Shown here piece after piece: positions 34,501 to 46,500 of a stretch of DNA of 64,000 nt (its first letter is position 1; the number at the start of each line of letters is the position of its first letter). The notes under the pieces are model-generated. The model searched no databases and was not told the origin of the DNA. It saw only the letters and a list, made by a program, of their open reading frames with translations. The DNA is taken from positions 107,283,802 to 107,347,801 of the forward strand of contig OV884058.1 in assembly GCA_930367215.1 (NCBI GenBank). Reading direction: 5' to 3'. The position numbers were made by a program, and so were the translations under genes. Origin of the DNA: Pollenia angustigena. Its lineage: Eukaryota; Arthropoda; Insecta; Diptera; Polleniidae.

Positions 34501-37500
34501 ATTAAACCCTTAAGCGAATAAGAATTTCAAACACTCAAAGTCTTACTTGTAACAATATCAGAGCTTAAACAAAACACCAACAATAAACAGTGAGTTTATG
34601 TTTTCCTACATCCCCCTACAATTGGTTGGGTTCTTTCCGACTCGAATTGTAGTTGTAAGTGGGTAAAAAGAAAAAACAAAAAAAAAAACCAATTTGGCAA
34701 TTCAGTTTTCTGCACGAGCACATGCAATTATATTATCAAAGTTATTTTCGGGAATACAAAATTTATTATTAAGATTTTTGTATGACGTGCTAAATTCCCA
34801 ATTTTTTATATTTGATAAATACACTGAAATTTATTGAAATTAAAGTAACAGATTTTCGAAAAAAAAAAATATTTGCTGCGAAAGCTATTGTGGGCATCTT
34901 AAAAAATTGAATATGTAACAAAATATGCATTAAAGAGGCAAAATATGCGCTATAAACCTAAAAAATGCTGCAAAAAGGCTCTTTTAACTAAAATATGCTG
35001 CAAATGGTAAAATATGCAAAAATATGCACTAACAAATCGATGCCAAAATTCATAAAAAGCTCTAAAACGGATAAATATATTGTTTCTGCCTTCATTAGTC
35101 GCACAGAAAAACATGCAATTGCATATTTCTGGTTTCCCTGATTATAAACAAAGATGAGCATCTTTAAATCAAAGTTGTAACCACCTTGAATTTGAAAACA
35201 ATTTTGTTTTAATATTGAACGGTGTTAAAGTACGGTGTTATAATTATAACTTTAACACCGTTCAATATTAAAACAAAATTGTTTTCAAATTCAAGGTGGT
35301 TACAACTTTGATTTAAAGATGCTCATCTTTGTTTGAAGATTGGATAATTCTTATTTATTAAAGTTGTATATTTTTATTTAAAAAATTCAGCTTTTTTTTA
35401 CTAAGAAATTAGTTCTTGAATTTCTTTACTCTCAGTTTAAAATAAAGAACACGTAAGAGCGCTATATTCGCTATGCCGAATCTTATATACCCTTCACCAT
35501 GATGAGATAAGAACAAAAAGTTATATACATAAATAACGTTCTTTATGTAGGTTTAAATAAATATTAATTCAGCCACGCCAACTTTTCATTTCATTTCGTC
35601 ATGCCGAAGAATATAAAAAAACAAAAAATTTATATATGTACCTAAGCCCGTTTCCTCTTTTGCCAAAGTTGATGTTTGAAATTCGTTTTATAATCTTAAA
35701 ATCGTTTTTTAGAATATAAAAAAATTAAAGAAAAAAAATGAAAAAAATTCTTTTTGGGATTCGAACTGGCAATATCATCAGTCTCAGGAGAGAACTTAAT
35801 AACTCGGCTACGAATCCTTTAAGCTGGAGGTCCACACCACGCGTTACTCGCTTTTTCGCAGCATACGCAGCTGTCAAAAAAGTAGAATCTGTGTAGTTAT
35901 ACGTAGTAAGTTACATGCACAAAAGCGTAGATGCCTTGAGGCGAAAAGTAGGTTTACTTTCTACTTTTGTAAGCGTCACAAGCAGCGTTCAAACAAATCA
36001 GCTGATTTTGACAAATGAAATTTTATTTTTACTTGGGCTGCTAGTGCATAAAAAGGGTTGCATGTAACTAGAAACGTAGAACGCAAGTAATGTTATAAAA
36101 GCATGCGCTGCATGGAGGCGAAAACGCGTGTTATGGACCTCCAGCTTTACTGAAGAAGCGTTGAATTAAAATATATTGAGTCTATGAGTTTGTCTCTTTA
36201 TTTAAGCGGCATATCAATTACATTCATAAATGTGTATGTGCATGCGTAAAATTAAACACATTACAAATAAAATCCACCACTTGTAGTGAAGGATATAAAA
36301 AAAACAAAAAAACCACATTACCAACACTGTATTACCATAGCCACTGTTTGACCGTAGAAACCAAAATTGAATTGGTTTGTATGGTTTAAGGAAAACATTT
36401 GAGGCAGTCGTGGTTTTTTACTCATATCTCAGCCATTTGTGGACCGATCTTGCTAAATTTCAATACCAAACAATTCCGGACCATATGTGATATAAATGTA
36501 TAATAACCTGGCCCCCATCATATATGGGGTCTTCGGAAAATCCATTTCAACGGACAGACGGACATCGTTATATCAACTTCGCTCCTCATAAGGACCCAGA
36601 ATATATATACTTTAAAAGGTCTAACATCAATATTTTAGGAATTACAAACGGAATGACAAACTTATATATACCCTATTCACCACCTGTGGTAAGAGTATAA
36701 TAAAAATAGGGAAATTATCCGGTTTTAAGAATTGAATTCGTTTTGTTTTAATTCAGTGTCTGCGATTGTATTTTTATTAACAAAAACTCTTGTATTTTTA
36801 ATAAAACAAACTTCAACTTTGCTAAACATTAGTTTAATATTATTTAACATAATTATTCATTCAATATCGATCTGCATTCATTTTAAGTTTTGACTTTTCT
36901 CTATTCAAAATTGTAATAATCTCCAGTTGGAAATAAGATTGAATAATATTAACAAAAAAGTGAAAATATCATTACCCAGTAAAAACTTCGCCTACAAAAT
37001 AATGTGTTAAGTAATTAGAAAAACATAAGAGCACTACTTACATTTCCACTGAAAGAACCAATGAATTTCACAAGGGATGTCCCAAAATGAACGCATTAAA
37101 AAGTAAGTCATTATTTTTTTTACCTGCATACATCCAGAAAAAAGTAGTTATGGAAGTTGTTATAGATGTAGTTATAGAAGAAAGCTACAAAATAATGAGT
37201 TAAAGAAGCTATTCATTTTGAAAAAGTAGGCGAAGTTTTTACTGGGTATCAAGTAACAAAAGAATTAATAAATATTAATATTCAAAACTGTTTGAATAAT
37301 TTTTTAAAAATATTTCCTTTTTTTTTAAATAGAATACTTAACAAAAACATTTAATAAATTACAATTTAAATGAGGAATTTGAAAGAAAAATTTATAGCAT
37401 GTTATAGATGAATAAGTTTTAATTTTTTTTTATTCTCATTGTTATTGTTTATAATAATAATTATTAAATTCTATAAACAAATAAAGATTTCTAACAAAAA

Positions 37501-40500
37501 AAAAAAAAAAAAAAAAAAAAATAGCAATACAAAAATTATTATTATTATGTTATAAACGCGATTTAATAATTTGGTAGCAGCAGCAGCAAAGAAAAACAAT
37601 AAAAATTTTATAAAAAAAACAAGTAAAATTGCTATATTCGGCTGTGCCGAATCTTAACTACCCTTCACCATGGTGCGATAATAACCGAAAGTTACACTCA
37701 CAATATTATTACCGTAAAGGTAAGAAGTATTCCGTTCAGCCATTTATATTAAAGAACATTTATAGCTTAATAAATTTTAGAAAATTTTGGTCGCCGTCAA
37801 CGATATTGTTACTGGCGTTCTGAACATCTGCAATGTCACATCGGCTTCGAGTGCAATATTATGACATTTATAACGTAACGACGTAATCTCTTTTGATATT
37901 TTTCGACATGAGTTACACACACATTTTTATCACTTTTCGAGAAACGATGAAATATTTTGTTACACATCTTTTCGATGCAAGAAGTTCTCACTAAAGTTAC
38001 AGAACATGCGTACAGCTTCGCTAACTAAAGCTTCTCTGGATAAACGGCCTTCGGCCGGGCGCAAAGATTTTCTTCCATTTGGTTTAACAAACACTAAAAA
38101 TTATCTGGACGCAATTGCTATAAAAGAATTTTAAACTGACATGCCGTGATCTCCATCACAGTTTGAAGGAATAGTGATTTTTAAATCAAGTTCACTATTC
38201 ACGATTTTCCTCAAAAATCATGGGATCGCTCATCTTTAATGTGTACTATGTCATATTAACACCCCATGTGATTGCAATCTTTAACAGCTCTGGACAGGAT
38301 GCTTTAACAATTTCTTTGTTGTTATGCCAATTGATGTTAATGAGCAGGGAAACCATTAATATGCAATTGCATGTTTTTCCTTGTGCGACCAATGAAGACG
38401 CAAACAATATATTTATCCGTTTTCGAGGTTTTTATGAATTTTGGCATCGATTTGTTAGTGCATATTTTAGACTGCAGCATCTTTTTTATTTTTTTGCATA
38501 TTTTAGTTAAAAAATCATTTTTGCAGCATTTTTTATTATTATAGCGCATATTTCACTTTTTGAAACATATTTTGATAGTATATGTTAAATTTTTTTAAAT
38601 GCCCTCAATGCCTTTGTAAATTATAAATTTTTTTTTTACATTTTTGTTAACAGACTGCTTTTCTGTTTTAAATCATGGGTGTTCTGGAAATCGAAAACGC
38701 AAGTTTAAAATAACATTTATCTTTTAAGGCTTAAGCTTCGTACAGACGATGGTCAAATCTTACAATATTGTAATTTTTCTGACAATGGTGCCATCGTCAG
38801 ATGCATTAATTTTACACATCTGCCAAATGAAAATAAGCTTACAATGTTCAGACAGTTGCAAGACATTTTTAAACAATTTTAATGACAACATTGTAAGATC
38901 TGACCATCGTCTGTACGAAGCTTTACAATTCTAGAGCGAAAATTAAATGCAGATGGTGAAATTGAGGCTATAAGTTGAGTGTACAGATAGACATTCAGGG
39001 GTGTTCTGGAAATCGAAAAATTTAGCCATTTAGTAGCTAGATTTAGCCATTTTTCACCTTGTTTAGCCTTAAAAAAAAAAAAGAGTTAAGCCATAAGCCA
39101 TTTTTTTTAGCCATTTTTCAACTTGTTTAGCCATTAAATTTTGTTGCCATTTTTCTATTAAAATAATAATTTTTATTTTCTTATAAAATTGCTTAAAGTA
39201 AAATAAAATTTTTTACAATTAAAATGCATCTAATTTAAATCACAACTTTTACAAATGTTCAAAATAGCTATAAACGATAGGGATAAGGGAACAGCATTCC
39301 AATATTAAATTTATAAAATCGATATTTTTACTAGTAACAACAAAATATTTATACTCGCACCACATTATTGGAGAAGGTATTAAAAATTTGTGAATCACTT
39401 TCTGAGCCGGGCAGACATTAATCAGATGGCTGGCTGGCTGCCCATGTAAACCTTATGGATATAATTTGATAAAATTTGGAACATAGGTTCTAATTGGCAC
39501 ATGGGCCAAGCCTATTGAAACTGTCGAATCGGTCCACAATTTCATAGTCTCCATACAAGCTTCTTTCCGGAATAGGGTCTTTGGGCCCATTAACCATTTT
39601 ATAATGTTGGTATTTTAATTAAATTTGGTGCAAACTTATTTTAATGCAATGAAAATCATCTTTTAAAATTTTATTGGAATCAGTCCATATTTGACCATAA
39701 CTTCCTTATAAATGTTGGTATTGTCATGACAAAATGCTTTGGCAAGTCCAGAATTAATCATATGTCCCTATAAACCACCATCCTTAAATCTTATACAGAT
39801 GAAGATTTTACTTGTTTTATTTATATTGTAGATTTGGACTCAAACTTCAAAATATTTAAAACTAATAGGCACAAGTGATGTCTATGAGATGAACAATAAC
39901 GACATCGAATTTATCGATGATTTAATTTTTAAAAATATTTAATTTACGTTTATTCTTATATAACAAATTGATCTCAATTAACAAATTAATTTTAAAAAAA
40001 ATTTTATTGAATTATTTTTGATTTGTTATTGAATTGTTATTTGTTTTTCTTTAAAAAAAAGTTTTAAGCCATTTTTTAGCAATTTTTCCGTAAATTTAGC
40101 CATTTATGGTCACCAAATTTTGGCAACACTGGTCTAAATAATATTCGGCACAAATTACACTTACATACATATATGAATTTTGACCTCGTAACGTAGCGTT
40201 GTTTTGGTGAGTCATAACTGCCTATCGGTTTCAAATAGGGTTCAATCTTGAAAATTCGTCTGTAAATAATTTGTTGTATGGGTTTTACCGATAATAATTT
40301 TTTCTTGTTTTTTAAATGCAAATATTATTAAATTGTTGAATATTTGGTTGTTAAATAATGCTAGAAACACAACTGGGACGAACGACGAACTTCGCATAGA
40401 CGAATTCGTCGACAAGAATCGTTGCGATATGCTAAAAAGTATGGGCATCGGATAAAGGGAAGGCGTGTCGCAAGTTTGATGGTACATACATTTTCAAGGG

Positions 40501-43500
40501 GAAAATATAATTTATTTTTTCAGTTTTTGTTAAAATGTGTCTAAATGTGTGCATAATTATCGTTCTAATAAGATATAAAAGACAATATTTGGTTAACAAA
40601 TTTTCTCTGGCCATTACCCTGTATAGGAACAAAATTAACATATTTTGAGAAATACTTGAATAAGAGGTAATGTTTCCTTAAAATGTACCCGTAGCTACTT
40701 GAATATGAGGTTTTGTTTTCGTAGGATACCGTTTGCCTATTCGAAGGTATGAGAAAAATAAAAATTCTGCTGGCGTTTCTAAACTCCATTTTAAATTTTT
40801 TAAAAATTTTGTATAACAAATTTCAGATTGTTTTGATTATCATCATAATTGAGGATATAATAGGGAATAAAAATAGAAAAAAATAATAGCAATACCTGCC
40901 ATCATTTTTCCGCACTAGCGATTTAAATTTTGCGATTTTTGGGAAAAACTAATTTTTTTGCCATATTTCAACTGAGTTGAGTTGTAATTTCTTAATTTTT
41001 TTATTATGGTTTACAACTTTGCTACAACTGATCATAAACAGTTGTCTTAATTACAACTCAACTGAGTTGAGTTGTGAACCGTAAAAGGGGCCTTAAGGCG
41101 ACCGTACACGACATGTTTTTGTCATCTGACATGTCAAATATCCTACTGCAAAATACATACATGTCGTGTGTTACCTTTTAAACTTTGCTTCTGTAAAAGT
41201 CAGATGAAAAGTCATCTGACAAAATTTCAATAAGAGCATGTTCTATTTTCTTCTGACAAACCATCTGACATCAGAAATCTATGCCGAGAAGAAACCGGCA
41301 GCGGCGTCCACTATTGACGGAATCATTAGCCGGCTGAAGTTAATATTTTACAATACCGATATATACATGATCATCCCACTATTGAATAGAATTTATGTAA
41401 ATATATGTATAAAAACCGTTTCATTATAATATCCTAAATTGGTATCTTTGAACTAAAAGAAAAATATGTTAAGATGGCTAAATTATTTAACGGCGTAAAT
41501 ACAAACTTTCGTGGCGGCATTTTTATTTTGGTTTTTGTAACAACTATGGGGAAAAAACAGAGACAATGTCAGAAGCAAATTACATGTACGTTTGTGACCG
41601 AATATTATAAACCTTCTGTAAAACAGCCATTTTGACAGACATGCACAATTACATGTGACTTGAAAAGTTGACAAGTCAGATGTAAAAAACATGTCGTCTA
41701 CATGCACCTTTAAATGTATGTTACACGCGGTTTGACAAACTAAATATATTCCCATTCACTATTCGCGTTGGTAGAGGGTGTAATTATCAAACCAAAAAAA
41801 GCTTTAAATAAATTTAAGCAAAATTTTATGTAATTAAATATCTAATTTTTATATAATAAATTTTTTGTTTGAGAATTTTTGGTTTCGTTTTTTAATGGTT
41901 CTCCAAAATTACTTACCAATTATCGCATGTACCCTGACACTCAACTGGGTGCGTACAACCAACGAATTTTTGCGACTGAAAATAAAAGAGAATGAGAAAT
42001 AAACGAATTATATTTTTTGTAGATTGCAAATAAAAAAAAAAGAAAAACAAAAATACAATAAAATATATTGTTATTAGCGATTTTATACGCATTTAACGTT
42101 AAAAGTCGATACCAGTTCGATTTAACGTTTTGGTTCATTGACCACTTAAGAACCTCTTTATAAAAATTATTTAGAAAAAAAAACTTTAGTGCAAAGCTAA
42201 TTAATAAGAATTTACGTTAATATAAATAATAAAAACTATTAATGAAATAATTGCTTTTAATTGGAACTGGGAAATTTTTTATCATTTGAGTACTTTAAAT
42301 AAAACCTCAAAAATCACCGCTAAAATCGGACACCAGGGGCCTAATTCTGGCAGTCGTGATCGAGTAATTTCTCGCTTCGAAGGCAATTTTATTTGAGTCG
42401 ATACTGAACGAATCGAAATTATTTTTTCAGTATTGTGAAACTCAAATGAATGCTTTACAATACTGAAAAAATAATTCCGATTCGTTTAGTATTGACTGAA
42501 ATATTTAGATATTAAATTGCTTTCGAATCGAGAACTACTCGATCACGACTGCCAGAATCAGGCCCCAGGATAAGTTGTCAAAAAAAATTATTTTTTAAAA
42601 ACAATAAAACACACAATTTTAACTGTAATACAGTTTGCCCTAAATAATCTGTTTTGAATAGGGTTACAGCTCAAAAAACTTCCGTGTAATTAGAAATAGT
42701 TAGATTGTTTGATCGATTCAGAAATTCATTTCCAGTCGTTTGGTAAATAATGTATTACACACAACAGAACCAACGCTACTCTTCAACCCATGCTGTTGTA
42801 GGTACAAAAAACACGTGCATTACTCAGCATTGAAAACACAGAAAAAATTATTGGCAGTTTTTTTTTAATTAATAGTGATTTTTGAATTTTAAAATAAATT
42901 TGATTACGTTCTTAATTGATTGAACTAAAAAAAATATTTTTTTTCAATTAAAATTTTACTTGATTTTAAGCTTAATTTTAATTATAAGTTTAATTGAATC
43001 AATCAACTCGGTTGTTTGAATTGAACACTTTGTTCCTTTCTCCTTGCTTTCCTCCCTCATTAACAGTTTGCGAAAACTGTTACAAGTGCAACCAACATCT
43101 TTATAAATTTATTGTCTTTGCCCTTACATGTACCCTGCAAATAAATTTGGACCATCTTGATAAAATGATATTTTGATAAAATGGACTACTCCATGGACTG
43201 GTCCAATGTAATGCAAGCATGGACCATGTCACTGTTAAAAAGTGTTTGTAGTGAGACGACATGTCTTCGTTTTTTAACGACATGATTTCGTTTTTAAACG
43301 ACTTCAAAACTAATCCTCTTGAGTATACCATGGAGTAGTTTTAAAACTACTCCTTAGTGGTCCAAAGGTGGGTTATATGGTCCTCTCCTAGGACATCGTA
43401 ATATTAAATAGACCAGGTTTTTTCCATACGTTTGGGTTAGTTTTGGACTAGTCCTGGTCCCTTGTGGACTACTCTTTACACGCGTCTTTGGACTGGTCCT

Positions 43501-46500
43501 ATTATTTGCAGGGTACAAACACACAAACACACATGTTTTTGTCATCAAAAAAAACAGTAAGCGTCGCGTGCAAAAAAAAACTATCAACAAGTAAAAAATG
43601 AGCTGAGATTTGTTATAGTCGAATTACAATTATGACCACCACCAATGTCAATAATGAGCCTACATATACATATGTATATTATGCGTGAACTAAAAAATCG
43701 CCTTGTGGCTGACCACATTGTTGACGGTGGTTATGGTCGCAATCGAAATTTGGTGTTTATTTTCTTTGTTTGTTAATTCTTGAATTATTTTTGGCGTCAT
43801 TTCATGTTGTGCGTTTAAAGTGAATAGGTGAAAAAAGTACAGCCAAATTACAGAACAAAAACAGTTTTTTTTTTCAATCTTGAATACCCTGAAGAATCAG
43901 AGTTATTCTACAATTTTATACAAAGTTGTATGTATGAAATTCCTTTGTCAAAAAAATCTTAAAAAATTTGTACAATTAAGCATGAGCTATTACAATTAAA
44001 CAAATAAAACAAGTTATTTTTAAACCATATTTAAATAAAACATATATTTTAAATATTATTATTTTGCTTCATTTAACCATCAACTGAATTGATTTAACAA
44101 ACTTATTCAATTAACAATTTGTTTGATTGAATAATTTGTGTAATTGAATTTAGATTGTATTTCAAATACACTGTTTAATTTATTCAATTAAAAATTTAAT
44201 CGATTTAATGCAAAAATTCAATCACTATTTTAATCAATACAATTATTAAAATAATTAATTTTCTGTATTGTAATCAATTTCGTTAGTAATTCATTCAATT
44301 AAAATATTGATTTTTTTTTAATTAATTTGTTAATTCATTCAATTAAAATATTGTTGAATATTAATAATTTTTTCAATTATTTTTGTAATTAAAATGTAAA
44401 AACTTTTTAATTGGAAAAAAATCCTTGTTTTGCAATGTTTGCAAATTTGAGTAATTGGTATAATCATTTCGGTGATAGTTGCAAAATTAAACAATTTTTT
44501 GCTTGTTTCAATTATTTTGGTGATCAAAACCTTTTTTTACTTTTTTCTGTGAATACAGAAAAAAATTATTGGCAGTTTTTTTTCAATTAATAGTGATTTT
44601 TGAATTTTAAAATAAATTTGATTACGTTCTTAATTGATTGAATTAAAAAAAAATATTTTTTTTTCAATTAAAATTTTACTTGATTTTAAGCTTAATTTTA
44701 ATTCAATCAATCAACTCGGTTGTTTGAATTGAACACTTTGTTGCTTTCTCCTTGTTGCTTTCCTCCCTCATCAACAGTTTGCGAAAAATGTTACAAGTGC
44801 AACCAACATCTTTATAAATTTATTGTCTTTGCCCTTACATGTACATACACACATGTTTTTGTCATCAAAAAGAACAGTAAGCGTCGCGTGCAAAAAAAAA
44901 CTATCAAGAAGTAAAAAATTAACTGAAATTTCTTATAGACGAATTACAATTATGACCACCAACAATGTCAATAATGAGCCTACATATACATACTACGTAT
45001 ATTATGCGTAAAATAAAAAATCGCCTTGTGGCTGACCACATTGTTGACGGTGGTTATGGTCGCAATCGAAATTTGGTGTTTATTTTCTTTGTTTGTTAAT
45101 TCTTGAATTATTTTTGGCGTCATTTCATGTTTTGCGTTCAAAGTGAATAGGTGAAAAAAGTACAGCCAAATTACACAACAAAAACAGTTTTTTGTTTTCA
45201 ATCTTTAATACCCTGAAGAATCTGAGTTATTCTTCAATTTTATACAAAGTTGTATGTATGAAATTCCTTTGTCAAAAAATCTTCAAAAATTTGTACAATT
45301 AAGCATACGCTATTACAATTAAACAAATAAAACAAGTTATTTTTAAACCATATTTAAATAAAACATATATTTTAAATATTATTATTTTGCTTCATTTAAC
45401 CATCAACTGAATTGATTTAACAAACTTATTCAATTAACAATTTGTTTGATTGAATAATTTGTGTAATTGAATTTAGATTGTATTTCAAATACACTGTTTA
45501 ATTTATTCAATTAAAAATTTAATCGATTTAATGCAAAAATTCAATCACTATTTTAATCAATACAATTATTAAAATAATTAATTTTCTGTATTGTAATCAA
45601 TTTCGTTAGTAATTCATTCAATTAAAATATTGATTTTTTTTTAATTAATTTGTTAATTCATTCAATTAAAATATGGTTGAATATTAATAATTTTTTCAAT
45701 TATTTTTGTAATTAAAATGTAAAAACTTTTTAATTGGAAAAAAATCCTTGTTTTGCAATGTTTGCAAATTTGAGTAATTGGTATAATCATTTCGGTGATA
45801 GTTGCAAAATTAAACAATTTTTTGCTTGTTTCAATTATTTTGGTGATCAAAACCTTTTTTTACTTTTTTCTGTGAATACAGAAAAAAATTATTGGCAGTT
45901 TTTTTTCAATTAATAGTGATTTTTGAATTTTAAAATAAATTTGATTACGTTCTTAATTGATTGAATTAAAAAAAAATATTTTTTTTTCAATTAAAATTTT
46001 ACTTGATTTTAAGCTTAATTTTAATTCAATCAATCAACTCGGTTGTTTGAATTGAACACTTTGTTGCTTTCTCCTTGTTGCTTTCCTCCCTCATCAACAG
46101 TTTGCGAAAAATGTTACAAGTGCAACCAACATCTTTATAAATTTATTGTCTTTGCCCTTACATGTACATACACACATGTTTTTGTCATCAAAAAGAACAG
46201 TAAGCGTCGCGTGCAAAAAAAAACTATCAAGAAGTAAAAAATTAACTGAAATTTCTTATAGACGAATTACAATTATGACCACCAACAATGTCAATAATGA
46301 GCCTACATATACATACTACGTATATTATGCGTAAAATAAAAAATCGCCTTGTGGCTGACCACATTGTTGACGGTGGTTATGGTCGCAATCGAAATTTGGT
46401 GTTTATTTTCTTTGTTTGTTAATTCTTGAATTATTTTTGGCGTCATTTCATGTTTTGCGTTCAAAGTGAATAGGTGAAAAAAGTACAGCCAAATTACACA

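Larger units (their letters stand above)
32790..35140. mobile_element. hAT-like composite element, CAGGGAAACCAGAAATATGC ends
   Basis: Left end CAGGGAAACCAGAAATATGC at 32790; the inverse right end finishes at 35140. Flanking octamers ATTATAAC (32782-32789) and ATTATAAA (35141-35148) agree at 7 of 8 bases, as in hAT insertions. Inside, the left end and about 450 bp recur at 33576-34010, and subterminal ATATGC/TATGCC motifs are dense. No intact transposase. Confidence 0.65.

Noticed and set aside
35756..35817. Functional tRNA gene
   Set aside because: Too short, no acceptor stem, no clear anticodon arm.
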